This document shows positions 54,817 through 64,000 of a stretch of DNA of 64,000 bases, piece after piece. How positions within the stretch are numbered: position 1 is the first letter of the stretch; the number at the start of each line of letters is the position of its first letter. The notes beneath the pieces were generated by a model. That model saw nothing but the letters and a program-made list of their open reading frames with translations, was not told the origin of the DNA and did not search any database. The stretch comes from an uncultured Lachnospiraceae bacterium (lineage in GTDB: Bacteria > Bacillota > Clostridia > Lachnospirales > Lachnospiraceae). The stretch is from positions 62,001-126,000 of the forward strand of contig CAJUSO010000001.1 in the NCBI GenBank assembly GCA_910588965.1. The letters run 5' to 3'. The translations under genes were made by a program, and so were the position numbers.

Positions 54817-57800
54817 GTGAAATGGAAAAAACAGGTATTATCGCTTGTCATGGTGTTGTTGATGGTAGTAAACGGCATGCCGTTTGCCTATGCTACAGAA
54901 GATAATACCAGTAGCAATGTCCATGATGCTGTCATAGATGTAGATACCGTTGTGCCAACAATAACTTTTGATTTGCCTAAAGGTGATGGGGCGTCCAGGG
55001 ATGATGGGCAGATATGGTATAGGAGTAACAAAGAACTGGAACTGATTGTCCAAGATGAAGGTTCTGGCATAAACAATATAGATGTTTCGGTCAATGGCGT
55101 TGATGTGCCAGAAGATAAAAATAAGGTTGCTTTCATAAAGGCATCGGCCAGGGAGGCGGCAGGTGCACAGGATAATGACGAACTGCATTATTTGTTTGAT
55201 TTAGATTATTTTACTTCCCTTTGTGAGAGGGCAGGGGACAAAACATATATAGAAGAGGGGAAATATGAGATTAAGGTAGTAGCTACTGATAACGCGGGGA
55301 ATGTAGCCAGCCATGAAGGTACCTATTATATGGATAAAGTGCCGCCAGTTGTTTATAGGATAGATTTTATTCCAGAAGCATCGGATGGTACAGAAGGGAC
55401 AGAAGAGATTTTAGAAGAAATTGCTATTGATAAGCTTACATATGGCTATTATTTTAAGGAGGATTTTAATGTAATTGTTAATATTTCTGACGGTATCCCT
55501 TCTTCTGGGCTTGCGGAAGTAAAATATCGCTTAGCGCCTTATCAAGATGGCATAAAGCAAGAAGAAATAGTAGGCGCAAAAAGTATCAAGGATGAAAAGG
55601 CAAGGTTAGAGATACCAAAAGGATTTAAAGGGCAGATTTTTGTGGAAGCTTTTGATTTCGTGGGTAATTCCCTTGGTGAAAAAACAGCTAAGGCATACGT
55701 CGTGGATGACAGTGCACCTGTCATTGATATTATGGATCAAGGCGATACAGATTATCGGGATGCGGCTGGGAATAAACTTTATCCAAAGGATCACAGTTTT
55801 ACGGTGACGGTTACAGATACTGTTTCAGGTATCCAGGAGGTTGGATATCAGCAGAGTGCAGAACAAAACCCATATGCCAGAAAAACGATTAAAATAGATA
55901 ATGTTCGGTATAACTTGGATGAAAATATAGGAGACGGCTGGATAGTAACAGGGACAGACGCTAATCTTGTCACACAAGTTACAAAGACCTTTGAGTTTAC
56001 TGCAGATGATAATGATATCACTCTGGCTTTTGATGCCGTGGATCATGCGGGAAACGATATTAAAAACATCCAAAGCGAAACCTTTACGGTTGATAAAACA
56101 GCTCCAAGCATCAAGGTTGCGTTTGAGGATGATAGAGATACATATTTCAAGCAAAAACGTACTGCCAATATTACTGTTACCGACCGGAATTTTGATGCAG
56201 GCTTAATAGAAATTAAAATTGAAAACGCATCTGGCGTTGTACCAACCTATGAATTTATTGAAAAATCGAAAACGGAGCATATAGCCGTGATTGATTTTGG
56301 TGAGGGAGATTATTCCTTTGGGGTGAAGGGCACGGATTTAGCATATCATTCTGCAGAAGTTACTTATGAAGGCGGTAATGAATCGTCCTTTTGTATTGAC
56401 AAAACAATGCCGGAGGTTAAGATATCACATATTAATGGAAATTACCAGCAGGCTGTAAAAGCAGATGTTAAGATTTCGGATTCCCGTTCTGGTATAGCAA
56501 AAATTGAGTACTTATGGGATGATGGGTTTTTATTAGAGGAAGGGGATTCAGAGTATAGGACGGATTATGTGGAATTTAACGGTTATGTAGACGGCAAGTC
56601 AGACTATGAGATAATTCTTCCATGGAATTTGGCAAAGCCTGTGCCGAATAACCGGCATACGTTGCACTTAAGGGTTACCGATAAAGCAGGAAATATTTAT
56701 AATGACCTAGAACCGATGAAAGATCCAATCGGCAGTGATATGCTTCCTCCGCAAATTGAGAGTATAGAAATCAGGAAGCCTCAAAACGATATGTCAGAAG
56801 GCAGTTTGAAGTTTCTTATCTTTGGCACATTTTATAAAAATGCGGTTGAGATTGCTATAAAAGCAAATGACAATGAATCAGAGAAAGAATTTTATTCTTC
56901 AGGAGTAAAAAGTGTTAAAATTAATGGTAGGGAAACTGCCCAGGATAAAGAAGGGAATGAGTATATTTTAGTTGTCTCACCCGATGAAATAATCAGCGCT
57001 ATGCGTATTACGGTGGAAGACGGGGTTGGGTTAACGACAGAAGCCTTAGCTACCGAGATTCCAGAGCATGGAATGCTCCAAAGCGATGAATTAATGGTTG
57101 AGGATAATATTCCAACGATAGATTTTGGCGGTATTTTGAGCCAGGGGCATAAGGATGATGAGGGGAACGTATGGTTTGGTGCTGCCGATCATAATGTTGA
57201 AATGGAGATTACAGCCGCGGATAACCAGGGTTCTCTGCATAGCGGCTTATATTCCGTTGTCATTAAAGACAATGGGCAAGTGAAATATTCAAATTCAGGC
57301 TTTTCTTTCAAAACAGAAAAACATACGGAATCTTTCCGGATGGGCGATTTCAGTGATGGGGTGCATGTTTTCACAGTGGAAGTGGAAGATAATTGTGGCA
57401 ATATTGCAAGGGGGTCCATTACCTTCTGCAAAGATACGGATGCACCTGAAAAGGGGATTGTGAGGGCGGTTTCCCCAGAGAGTGTAGATATTGGCTCTAA
57501 ACTGTGGTTTGACAAGGAGGAAGTTATCCAATTCCGCGTGGACACAGCTGATGCAGCATCAGGCCTTAAGGATATATGGCTTGATATTAATGGCAGGAAA
57601 TTTTATTATCCTCATGGACAGATTAAGTCTGATGAAGCAGGATGCTATATTTTGGCCGATACGGCGGGCATAGAACCGGACAAGAAACATAAATATACCG
57701 TAACAGGAACCGTTACGGACTTTGCAGAAAATAAGCTAGGATTAGAGACACTGATGGTTTACAAGGATTTTGAAAACCCAATGGTTGAAAGATTCACAGT

Positions 57801-60800
57801 GCAGAAAAAGACAAGTAAACTTGATAAGATTCTGAAGGTTCTCACCTTTGGCGTCTATTCAAATAGTACTTTGGTTTTCAAAGCCTATACGGAGGATATG
57901 GATTTTGACAGTGGTATTGACTATGCAACCGTACAGTATGCAGGGATATCCGCCCCCAAAAAGATGAAAAATGAGGGTGACGGCGTATTTTCTGTGGAAA
58001 TTCCCATAAAGGATGCTGTATTTGAAAGTGATATCATTGTGAAGGCATATGACAAGTACGGAAAAGTGAGCCTTTCCTGCCCTAATATTGCAGAGGCAAA
58101 GGGACATGCTGTTTCAGACGGCAAGTTGGTAATGATGGAGGCTATTTTGCCAACAGCAACTTTGAGCTTGCCCAAAAGTGATAGTATTCCCAGGGATGAT
58201 GGCCAAGTATGGTACCGTTCGAAGAAAACGGTGAAATTAACTGTCCGTGACAAGCATTCTGGTATAAATAATATTGATTTATCCATTAATGGCGCTCAGG
58301 TCCTGAAAGATAAAAGGGGGAATGCTTTATTAAAGGCAGAAGTGGCAGAAGCAGCAGATGAGCGAGATAATTCTAAGCATCAGTATACATTCGACACAAA
58401 TTATTTTTCCTCAATCTGTGGGGAAGAAAAAGACGGAAAATATGTAATCTCCGCTAAAATTGTGGATAATGCAGGAAATGCGGTGAACCCTAAGGCCACC
58501 TATTATATAGATGAAGATTCTCCAAGGATTGACAAGATTGACTTCATCCCCAAAACATCTGACGGGATTGAAAATACGGCAGAATTTGTGGAAGAGCTGG
58601 CATATGGGTATTACTTCAAGACAGACTTTAAAGTTACAATAAATGTTTCAGACGCTAAGCCCTCTTCTGGCTTGCATGAAGTGAGGTATCGCTTTGTGCC
58701 ATATCAAGATGGCGAGAAGCAGGATGTAATCAAAGGTTCAAAAGAGATTCGGAATGGCAAGGCCACGTTAGATGTCCCAAAGGGATTTAAAGGGCAAATC
58801 TTTGTTGAGGCTTTCGACTATGTCCGCAACAGATCCGGAGAAAGGGTTGCAAAGGCTTATGTTGTGGATAGTACTGCGCCTGATATTAATATTGTAAAGA
58901 ACATAACCACCAACTGCCGTGACGCTTCTGGGAATAATCTTTATACCGAGACGAACAGCTTTACCGTTGTGGTTACAGATACCATTTCTGGGATCAGGCA
59001 GATTGGGTATTCGAAGAGCGCCGAACAAAATCCATATGACAGGAAAACGGTTGATGTGAATCAAGCAGGATATCCTTTAAACGGGGATTTGGGAGATGGT
59101 TGGAAGGTGACAGGAGTAGATGCAAATCTTGTTACACAAGCTACAAAAACATTTACGTTCCCTGAAGACGATAATGATGTTATCTTAAACTTTGATGCAA
59201 CAGATAATTCCCTGAATAAGATGGAGAATGTCCAAAGTGAGAAATTTACGGTTGACAAGACAGCTCCTATCATCAATGTTGTTTTCCGTGAAGATGATGA
59301 TACAGATTTATATTACAATCAAAACCGTGTCGCCGATATTACGGTAATAGAGCGGAATTTTGATGAAAAACTAATAAAAGTAGAGATTGAAAACACATTT
59401 GGGGATGTGCCAGGGTATTCGTTCACAGAGAAATCCAATATAGAACATACTGCAGTGATTGATTTTGATGAGGGGGATTATATGTTTGATTTGACAGGGA
59501 TGGACTTGGGGGATCATCCTGCAACCGTCAATTTTAGCGGCGGCAATGAAAACATGTTTTATGTGGATAAGACAAAGCCTGTGATTGAAGAAAACTTTGA
59601 TGAATTTAGCAATACAGCAGAAAACAGCTTTAATATTGATAAAGCCGCAAGCATCAAAATAACGGAACACAACTTCGATCCAGAGCTAGTGAATTTGAAG
59701 ATTACTAGTAAAGAAGCGGGAGAAGAACACAATACGGAAGGGATGGAAGATATTACAGGCAGTGTTTTAGGTGGTGCAAGGTGGGACAGTGATGGAGATG
59801 TCCATACAATCTCTTTTACTTTTGACAGAGATGCTGTTTATCATATTGAGATGGCGCCTTCCGATTTAGCAACGAACCTTTCCGAGCAATCCAGCACCGT
59901 TATTTTTGAGATTGACAAGACAGCGCCTGTGGTCAGCATGAAAAATGGTTCCTTTGTTGAGGCAGATGACACAGAATTCCTGGACGTCTATCCTTATGCA
60001 AGGAAAGACGAGGAAGTGCCTACCGTTGAATTTGAGGATTTGAATCTGGCATATCTGGAATACAAATTGACAGAGTATATCCCGGACTATTCCACTGCTG
60101 ATGTGGTGGCTGTCAACCCGTCCTTTACAAGCGGGACGATAGAACAAAATAAATACACTTTGCCTGCGTTCAAAGAGGACGGGGTGTATGCACTCGAACT
60201 GGTAGCAGTTGATATTGCAGGCAATAAAAGCGCCATTAACTATAATACTTATGCACGCATGGTAAACCAGGATGTTCTGGCTTTTATTATGGAGAGTAAT
60301 CTTGAGAAAAAGACAGGCGTGTATTCATTTGAATATGAAAATGGCGAGGCAATCAGCAAAAAGCCGTCAGATTTTGAAGACCTTAAAATATTCGTGATGG
60401 CGAAAAAGAAAACCGCCACAGATATCGTCTTGCGGAATAGTAATGGCAATGAAATCCCAACGAATGCCCAATGTACGGAGACGGATAGTATTTATGGTAT
60501 GGGGATCTATAATTATCTATTGGGGGCGGATTATTTTAAAGAAAACTTTCAGAATGATACAGACATGGAGATGCAGTTGACCGTTAAAAACCAGGGATAC
60601 CGTATTGACCTCGGCACAATACATATTGATAATATCCCTCCCACCTGTACGATGCCAGATAACCTGGATTCTTGGAATTGGTTTTATGGTGAAACTGACC
60701 GTACATTCACGCTTTCCAATATCAGCGAATTGATAGATGAAAATCAGTGTGTGATATACGATAATGGAAAGAAAATGCCATTTGCCTATTCCGGTGATGA

Positions 60801-61023
60801 TGGTACAATCACCTTTACCCTTGCGAAAGGGTGGCACAATGTTGGCATTATCCTAGATGATATGGCAGGCAATGCAAATAACATCCAAGAGAAAATAAAT
60901 CTTCATATCGGGTATTTTTGGTTATGGGTTATTGTTGCAATATCCGTATCGGTAATATCAGTTATAATTTGTATCATTATCTATATCTGGAATAGGAAGA
61001 AGCGGGAAGCTGAGGAGTTTTAG
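54817..61023 (+). CDS. Giant Ig-like repeat surface protein, membrane anchored
   Basis: About 2068 residues. The signal peptide (KWKKQVLSLVMVLLMVVNGM, then PFAYA-T cleavage) shows Sec export rather than T7SS export. The body is beta-rich, with many short Ig-like domains marked by V-D-K-T-x-P, D-x-x-G-N and D-N-A-G-N motifs. A roughly 480-residue block occurs twice (54955-56412 and 58149-59580). The C-terminus is one transmembrane helix (YFWLWVIVAISVSVISVIIC) with a basic stop-transfer tail; no LPxTG is present. The GTG at 54817, with AAAGGGGG upstream, is preferred over an ATG seven codons earlier. It ends the operon and could form the extracellular conduit, adhesin or cell-contact stalk of the secretion system; that is inference. 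Confidence 0.85.
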   Translation: MKWKKQVLSLVMVLLMVVNGMPFAYATEDNTSSNVHDAVIDVDTVVPTITFDLPKGDGASRDDGQIWYRSNKELELIVQDEGSGINNIDVSVNGVDVPEDKNKVAFIKASAREAAGAQDNDELHYLFDLDYFTSLCERAGDKTYIEEGKYEIKVVATDNAGNVASHEGTYYMDKVPPVVYRIDFIPEASDGTEGTEEILEEIAIDKLTYGYYFKEDFNVIVNISDGIPSSGLAEVKYRLAPYQDGIKQEEIVGAKSIKDEKARLEIPKGFKGQIFVEAFDFVGNSLGEKTAKAYVVDDSAPVIDIMDQGDTDYRDAAGNKLYPKDHSFTVTVTDTVSGIQEVGYQQSAEQNPYARKTIKIDNVRYNLDENIGDGWIVTGTDANLVTQVTKTFEFTADDNDITLAFDAVDHAGNDIKNIQSETFTVDKTAPSIKVAFEDDRDTYFKQKRTANITVTDRNFDAGLIEIKIENASGVVPTYEFIEKSKTEHIAVIDFGEGDYSFGVKGTDLAYHSAEVTYEGGNESSFCIDKTMPEVKISHINGNYQQAVKADVKISDSRSGIAKIEYLWDDGFLLEEGDSEYRTDYVEFNGYVDGKSDYEIILPWNLAKPVPNNRHTLHLRVTDKAGNIYNDLEPMKDPIGSDMLPPQIESIEIRKPQNDMSEGSLKFLIFGTFYKNAVEIAIKANDNESEKEFYSSGVKSVKINGRETAQDKEGNEYILVVSPDEIISAMRITVEDGVGLTTEALATEIPEHGMLQSDELMVEDNIPTIDFGGILSQGHKDDEGNVWFGAADHNVEMEITAADNQGSLHSGLYSVVIKDNGQVKYSNSGFSFKTEKHTESFRMGDFSDGVHVFTVEVEDNCGNIARGSITFCKDTDAPEKGIVRAVSPESVDIGSKLWFDKEEVIQFRVDTADAASGLKDIWLDINGRKFYYPHGQIKSDEAGCYILADTAGIEPDKKHKYTVTGTVTDFAENKLGLETLMVYKDFENPMVERFTVQKKTSKLDKILKVLTFGVYSNSTLVFKAYTEDMDFDSGIDYATVQYAGISAPKKMKNEGDGVFSVEIPIKDAVFESDIIVKAYDKYGKVSLSCPNIAEAKGHAVSDGKLVMMEAILPTATLSLPKSDSIPRDDGQVWYRSKKTVKLTVRDKHSGINNIDLSINGAQVLKDKRGNALLKAEVAEAADERDNSKHQYTFDTNYFSSICGEEKDGKYVISAKIVDNAGNAVNPKATYYIDEDSPRIDKIDFIPKTSDGIENTAEFVEELAYGYYFKTDFKVTINVSDAKPSSGLHEVRYRFVPYQDGEKQDVIKGSKEIRNGKATLDVPKGFKGQIFVEAFDYVRNRSGERVAKAYVVDSTAPDINIVKNITTNCRDASGNNLYTETNSFTVVVTDTISGIRQIGYSKSAEQNPYDRKTVDVNQAGYPLNGDLGDGWKVTGVDANLVTQATKTFTFPEDDNDVILNFDATDNSLNKMENVQSEKFTVDKTAPIINVVFREDDDTDLYYNQNRVADITVIERNFDEKLIKVEIENTFGDVPGYSFTEKSNIEHTAVIDFDEGDYMFDLTGMDLGDHPATVNFSGGNENMFYVDKTKPVIEENFDEFSNTAENSFNIDKAASIKITEHNFDPELVNLKITSKEAGEEHNTEGMEDITGSVLGGARWDSDGDVHTISFTFDRDAVYHIEMAPSDLATNLSEQSSTVIFEIDKTAPVVSMKNGSFVEADDTEFLDVYPYARKDEEVPTVEFEDLNLAYLEYKLTEYIPDYSTADVVAVNPSFTSGTIEQNKYTLPAFKEDGVYALELVAVDIAGNKSAINYNTYARMVNQDVLAFIMESNLEKKTGVYSFEYENGEAISKKPSDFEDLKIFVMAKKKTATDIVLRNSNGNEIPTNAQCTETDSIYGMGIYNYLLGADYFKENFQNDTDMEMQLTVKNQGYRIDLGTIHIDNIPPTCTMPDNLDSWNWFYGETDRTFTLSNISELIDENQCVIYDNGKKMPFAYSGDDGTITFTLAKGWHNVGIILDDMAGNANNIQEKINLHIGYFWLWVIVAISVSVISVIICIIIYIWNRKKREAEEF
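54955..59580 (+). repeat. Large internal duplication in the Ig-like protein
   Basis: Block A (54955-56412) and block B (58149-59580) encode colinear, similar sequences: LPK...RDDGQ(I/V)WYRS at the start, SGINNID(V/L)S(V/I)NG, PKGFKGQIFVEAFD, QNPY(A/D)RKT, and GGNE...F near the end. The spacer encodes unrelated Ig-like repeats. Confidence 0.85.
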
Positions 61024-61102
61024 TAAAAAGCGCCTTTGGTTATATATTGTGGAAATCCCAAGGCACTGAATACACGATGATGTAATTATGGGTTATTTAA
61101 CA

Positions 61103-61139
61103 ACAAATTGGCGCTCAGTAAATAAGGGCGCCAATTTGT
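61103..61139. terminator. Perfect 12-bp hairpin downstream of the T7SS operon
   Basis: ACAAATTGGCGC and GCGCCAATTTGT enclose a 13-nt loop 80 bp after the last T7SS gene. The following sequence is AT-rich but lacks a clean T-tract, so terminator activity is likely rather than certain. Confidence 0.55.
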
Positions 61140-61155
61140 GATATAAAAATTATTT

Positions 61156-61335
61156 ATGACGGCAAGAATGCAGAAAGCAGCCGTAAAAAGGATGCATAGG
61201 TCCATACAAAAAATAGGGAAGGCGGGTTTTCCAGGTGATGCGCCAGTTACATATGAAAAAGCACAAGCAAAAATTGGGTGTATCATGCCAACAATGGAAA
61301 CGGTATACCAAAAAATAGTTTCGCCCCAATGCTAA
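61156..61335 (+). CDS. Possible small protein or remnant
   Basis: A 59-codon frame rich in Lys, Arg, Met and Ala (MTARMQKAAVKRMHRSIQKI, then a Cys-containing tail). It lacks a ribosome-binding site, and no family is recognised. A hairpin terminator follows 80 bp later. It may be the end of a decayed gene. The rest of 61024-61559 shows no other gene. Confidence 0.3.
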   Translation: MTARMQKAAVKRMHRSIQKIGKAGFPGDAPVTYEKAQAKIGCIMPTMETVYQKIVSPQC

Positions 61336-61414
61336 ATTATAGTTCTGCTGTTGCCGATATAACAGGAGATAGGATATCAAAGGACGCATGGAGGCGACAT
61401 ACCATAGATTAAGG

Positions 61415-61440
61415 GAAATAGTCGCTATTTCTCTTTTTTT
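61415..61440 (+). terminator. Short AT-rich terminator
   Basis: GAAATAG, 3-nt loop, CTATTTC, then T7. It insulates the following glycan module from upstream transcription. Confidence 0.65.
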
Positions 61441-61503
61441 GTTCGAAAATTTAAGTGTAATCATCTGAGAAGTTTTTCAATACCAATATTTTAGGATTTT
61501 TAT

Positions 61504-61532
61504 TTGAATATAGCAGATATTTTATAGATATT
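61504..61532 (+). promoter_or_regulatory. Possible promoter of the sugar-nucleotide operon
   Basis: TTGAAT, 17 nt, GATATT (4/6 each), ending about 28 bp before the epimerase start. Confidence 0.35.
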
Positions 61533-61559
61533 CTAAGAAGCATTTCAGGAGGAAGGATT

Positions 61560-62549
61560 ATGATATCATTAGTAACAGGAGGCTGTGGGTTTATTGGTTC
61601 TCATATTGTAGACCGCCTGCTGGCAGAGGGGCATGAGGTTCGGGTAATTGATAATTTTACCACAGGCCGTCCGGAGAATCTGAGCCATCAGAAGGGGAAT
61701 GGGAACTTGGTAATTTATCAAATGGATATCCGCAATGCAGAAGAGATCCGCCCTATTTTTCAAGGAGTGGACTATGTGTTCCATATGGCGGCTTTGGCAG
61801 ATATCGTGCCATCCATCCAGAAACCATGGGAATATTATTCCTCCAATGTGCTTGGCACTTATCATGTAGTGGAATGCGCCAGGGAGGCAGGAGCCAAGAA
61901 ATTGGTTTATGCGGCATCCTCTTCTTGTTATGGGATTCCAGATGAGTTTCCTACGAAGGAGACCGCAGAAATACGCCCCCAGTATCCCTATGCATTGACC
62001 AAAAGGCTTGGCGAAGAGACTGTACTTCATTGGGGACAAGTATATGGGCTTCCTGTCATTACGTTGCGCTTGTTTAATGTATATGGGACCCGTTCCCGCA
62101 CATCAGGGACCTATGGGGCAGTGTTTGGTGTGTTTTTAGCACAGAAACTGGCAGGCAAGCCATTTACCGTAGTAGGGACAGGTGAGCAGACCAGGGATTT
62201 CACATATGTGACCGATGTAGCGGATGCATTTTATACGGCGGCTATGTCGGAAATTGTGAATGAGACTTTTAACGTAGGGAGCGGCGGTACATATTCTGTA
62301 AACCGTTTATGTGAATTGCTGGGCGGTGAGGCCGTACATATCCCCAAACGCCCAGGCGAGCCAGACTGTACTTATGCCAACACGGAAAAGATTGAGAAGG
62401 GGTTGGGCTGGAAGGCCAAGGTTTCATTAGAAGAAGGGGTTGCTAAGATTTTAGAGAATATAGATTACTGGCGGGAGGCTCCTGTCTGGACGCCGGACAG
62501 CATAGGCGAAGCAACCAGCGACTGGTTTAAATATCTTGGAGGAAAATAA
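61560..62549 (+). CDS. NAD-dependent sugar-nucleotide epimerase/dehydratase
   Basis: 329-residue extended short-chain dehydrogenase of the GalE/WbpP group. NAD loop TGGCGFIGSHIVD is at the N-terminus, the catalytic Ser region is AASSSCYG, and the active-site pair lies in YPYALTK (Tyr and Lys spaced Y-x3-K). The substrate-binding block TRSRTSGTYGAVFG and GTGEQTRDFTYVTDVADA are typical of NDP-sugar epimerases. It probably makes an NDP-hexose for surface glycans or glycoproteins. The ATG follows CAGGAGGA. The neighbouring SIS isomerase suggests a heptose or related nucleotide-sugar path. The exact sugar is not readable. Confidence 0.88.
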   Translation: MISLVTGGCGFIGSHIVDRLLAEGHEVRVIDNFTTGRPENLSHQKGNGNLVIYQMDIRNAEEIRPIFQGVDYVFHMAALADIVPSIQKPWEYYSSNVLGTYHVVECAREAGAKKLVYAASSSCYGIPDEFPTKETAEIRPQYPYALTKRLGEETVLHWGQVYGLPVITLRLFNVYGTRSRTSGTYGAVFGVFLAQKLAGKPFTVVGTGEQTRDFTYVTDVADAFYTAAMSEIVNETFNVGSGGTYSVNRLCELLGGEAVHIPKRPGEPDCTYANTEKIEKGLGWKAKVSLEEGVAKILENIDYWREAPVWTPDSIGEATSDWFKYLGGK

Positions 62550-62579
62550 CAATATCAGAAGAATATGTTGGAGGCAGAG

Positions 62580-63158
62580 ATGTACAGAGAGTATCTGCAT
62601 CAGTTGATACAATGTTTGGAAGCGACGCAAATTTATAAACAGGACGGTATGCCGCTGAAAGATTATGATGATGCTATGCAGCGCTTCGTGGACTTGTTTT
62701 CAGAGATTAAAAAGGAAGGGAAGCAAGTCTTTTTTATTGGGAACGGAGGGAGCGCTGCAATCGCAAGCCATATGACAGCAGACTTTATGAAAAATGGCGG
62801 AATGAAAACATATAGCCTGTATGATAATTCAGTCACTACCTGCATGGGGAATGATTATGGGTATGAGCAGATTTTTTCGCGCCCGTTGGAGTTCTTGGCG
62901 AATGAAGGGGATTTGCTGGTGGCGATTAGCAGTTCTGGCAATTCCAAGAATATTGTGAATGCAGTTTTGGTGGCTAGGGATAAACGGATGCAGGTAATCA
63001 CCTTGTCGGGGTTTCAGCGGGAGAATCGGATTAGCCGCCTGGGCAAATATAATGTTTATGTGCCGGTTTGCCACTATGGTATGGTAGAATCTATCCACAA
63101 TCTGATTTTGCAGCAGGTTGTGGATTTCATTATGGAACGGGATGGGGAGTGCTTGTAA
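62580..63158 (+). CDS. SIS-domain sugar isomerase, GmhA-like
   Basis: 192-residue SIS protein similar to GmhA, which isomerises sedoheptulose 7-phosphate to D-glycero-D-manno-heptose 7-phosphate. The phosphate-binding loop is FIGNGGSAAIASHMTADFMK and the second SIS loop is VAISSSGNSKNIVNAV. A C-terminal His/Glu region (VCHYGMVESIHNLILQQVVDF) matches the GmhA metal/active-site helix. The start at 62580 has GGAGG at 5 nt; an ATG five codons earlier lacks a site. It lies 30 bp after the epimerase. A nucleotidyltransferase and kinase for heptose activation would be expected beyond the window. Confidence 0.88.
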   Translation: MYREYLHQLIQCLEATQIYKQDGMPLKDYDDAMQRFVDLFSEIKKEGKQVFFIGNGGSAAIASHMTADFMKNGGMKTYSLYDNSVTTCMGNDYGYEQIFSRPLEFLANEGDLLVAISSSGNSKNIVNAVLVARDKRMQVITLSGFQRENRISRLGKYNVYVPVCHYGMVESIHNLILQQVVDFIMERDGECL

Positions 63159-63228
63159 ATTGTATTATTGGATATATGTGGATGGCTTTTAAGGCTCTAA
63201 ATTGGAAAAGAGGAGAAGAAAGAAAAGA

Positions 63229-64000
63229 ATGGATAATATTGCATTGCCATATTTGGAAAAAGTGTTTCATCTTGAAGAAGCAGGATTTGTAGAAGAAGCG
63301 TTTCGGTTATTTGATAAAGTTTTAGAGGTTTTTGAAGATAATAATGCAGAAATGTTATTGGAAAAGGCAAAGATGCGGTTTCGGAATGGATATGAAAGAG
63401 ATGCACTTTTTGATTTTGTGTCTGCTTATGCGGAATCTGGGTGTGATGATATTTATGAGCTTATTTTAGAGGCTTATTATTATCCGAATAAGGATGGCTT
63501 GAGAGAAACTTTACAGAAGAATGTGCAATATTTAGAAGGGTATTCGCATTATAGGAATGATAATAAAGATGAGGATATAGAAGTTTCACCAATCTGGCAG
63601 GATGAGGAATGGTTGGTTTATGTTGATAAAAAGGAGAAAACATTCTCAATTTGTTTACGGGACAAAAAGGAATTTGATAAAAAAACAGAACAGGTTGTAA
63701 TGGTTATCAATGAAATATGGATGGAAGATATTATATGTCTGGAGGCTAATATTCAAATAAAATATAAATTATTAAATAAGGATTTGCCAATTTATATGGT
63801 TTATGATAGTAATTACTGGACAGTGTTTTTACAGTTAAACGATATAAAGGGACTACTTGAAAAAAATAGGATTGTATTTCTTGTAGGAGAACGAAGTTTT
63901 TATGAATATTTAAAGGAAAGCATGGTTGTATATCCTTCGGCGCGGTATTTTTACGGTTTTCAAAATTATAGAATTATGTTTGAACAGATAGCCAGAGAAA
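63229..64000 (+). CDS. Unrecognised protein, 3' end outside the window
   Basis: The frame stays open to the last base (257 codons seen). Residues about 1-85 look like two to three TPR-type helical repeats (VFHLEEAGFVEEAFRLFDKV). After an acidic linker the rest is alpha/beta, rich in Tyr, Ile and Glu, with a strand-turn pattern RIVFLVGERSFYEYL near residue 220. It has no signal peptide. The position after two sugar-nucleotide genes suggests a role in glycan assembly or a glycosyltransferase with a TPR front, but no catalytic motif is visible in the part present. A GAGGAGAAG site precedes the ATG. Confidence 0.7.
   Translation, partial: MDNIALPYLEKVFHLEEAGFVEEAFRLFDKVLEVFEDNNAEMLLEKAKMRFRNGYERDALFDFVSAYAESGCDDIYELILEAYYYPNKDGLRETLQKNVQYLEGYSHYRNDNKDEDIEVSPIWQDEEWLVYVDKKEKTFSICLRDKKEFDKKTEQVVMVINEIWMEDIICLEANIQIKYKLLNKDLPIYMVYDSNYWTVFLQLNDIKGLLEKNRIVFLVGERSFYEYLKESMVVYPSARYFYGFQNYRIMFEQIARE

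Noticed and set aside
23286..61500. Prophage or integrative conjugative element
   Set aside because: No integrase, terminase, capsid, relaxase or conjugation genes and no flanking direct repeats could be seen.

Overview
The window looks like a chromosomal segment of a Lachnospiraceae-type Clostridia bacterium. Evidence: strong AGGAGG ribosome-binding sites throughout, a Firmicutes-style housekeeping block (murG, yaaR, holB, ricT, trmN6, rsmI), a zinc-dependent phospholipase C family protein, a sigma factor paired with a DUF4179 protein, and BlaI/M56 peptidase pairs. The assignment is inference from gene content; no rRNA or tRNA gene is visible.

Layout. (1) 1-23.3 kb is GC-richer backbone: 3' part of sbcC, mgtE, a PLP-dependent Orn/Lys/Arg decarboxylase-family enzyme, murG, the yaaR-holB-ricT-trmN6-rsmI-GNAT run, a DUF885 lipoprotein, a patatin, a 2-hydroxyacid dehydrogenase, a phospholipase C-like protein, a polysaccharide deacetylase and a sigma/DUF4179 pair ending in a strong terminator. 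(2) 23.3-26.7 kb is an AT-richer zone of decay: a toxin-antitoxin remnant with a frameshifted PIN toxin, and fragments of two different transposases. (3) 26.7-31.4 kb is a regulatory block: two paralogous BlaR1-like M56 peptidases flanking a BlaI repressor, then two near-identical promoter plus small-RNA cassettes beside a stand-alone LytTR regulator. (4) 32.6-40.4 kb is a RADAR-type anti-phage operon: an unrecognised Rossmann-like/repeat protein, RdrA ATPase, RdrB adenosine deaminase and a SLATT-type two-helix membrane protein, closed by a strong terminator. (5) 40.7-61.0 kb is one long operon, behind a near-consensus promoter, for an unusual type VII (WXG100/ESX-like) secretion system: several WXG100-like small proteins, a TPR protein, a proline-rich protein, an EssC-type motor split into two genes, a candidate effector, a transmembrane Ser/Thr kinase with intact catalytic motifs, a small membrane protein and a giant signal-peptide-bearing, membrane-anchored Ig-like repeat protein. 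(6) From 61.5 kb a sugar-nucleotide/glycan module begins (NAD-dependent epimerase, GmhA-like SIS isomerase, a partial unknown protein).

How the parts fit. Regions 2-5 read as an accessory island inserted between backbone blocks, with transposase debris at its left side. The two items most worth attention are the RADAR operon with an extra, unrecognised first gene, and the T7SS locus, in which the usual Firmicutes EsaA/EssA/EssB set is not recognisable and a catalytically intact kinase with EssB-like topology is present. The paired small-RNA cassettes with identical 11-bp inverted repeats next to a LytTR regulator form a third, independent signal.
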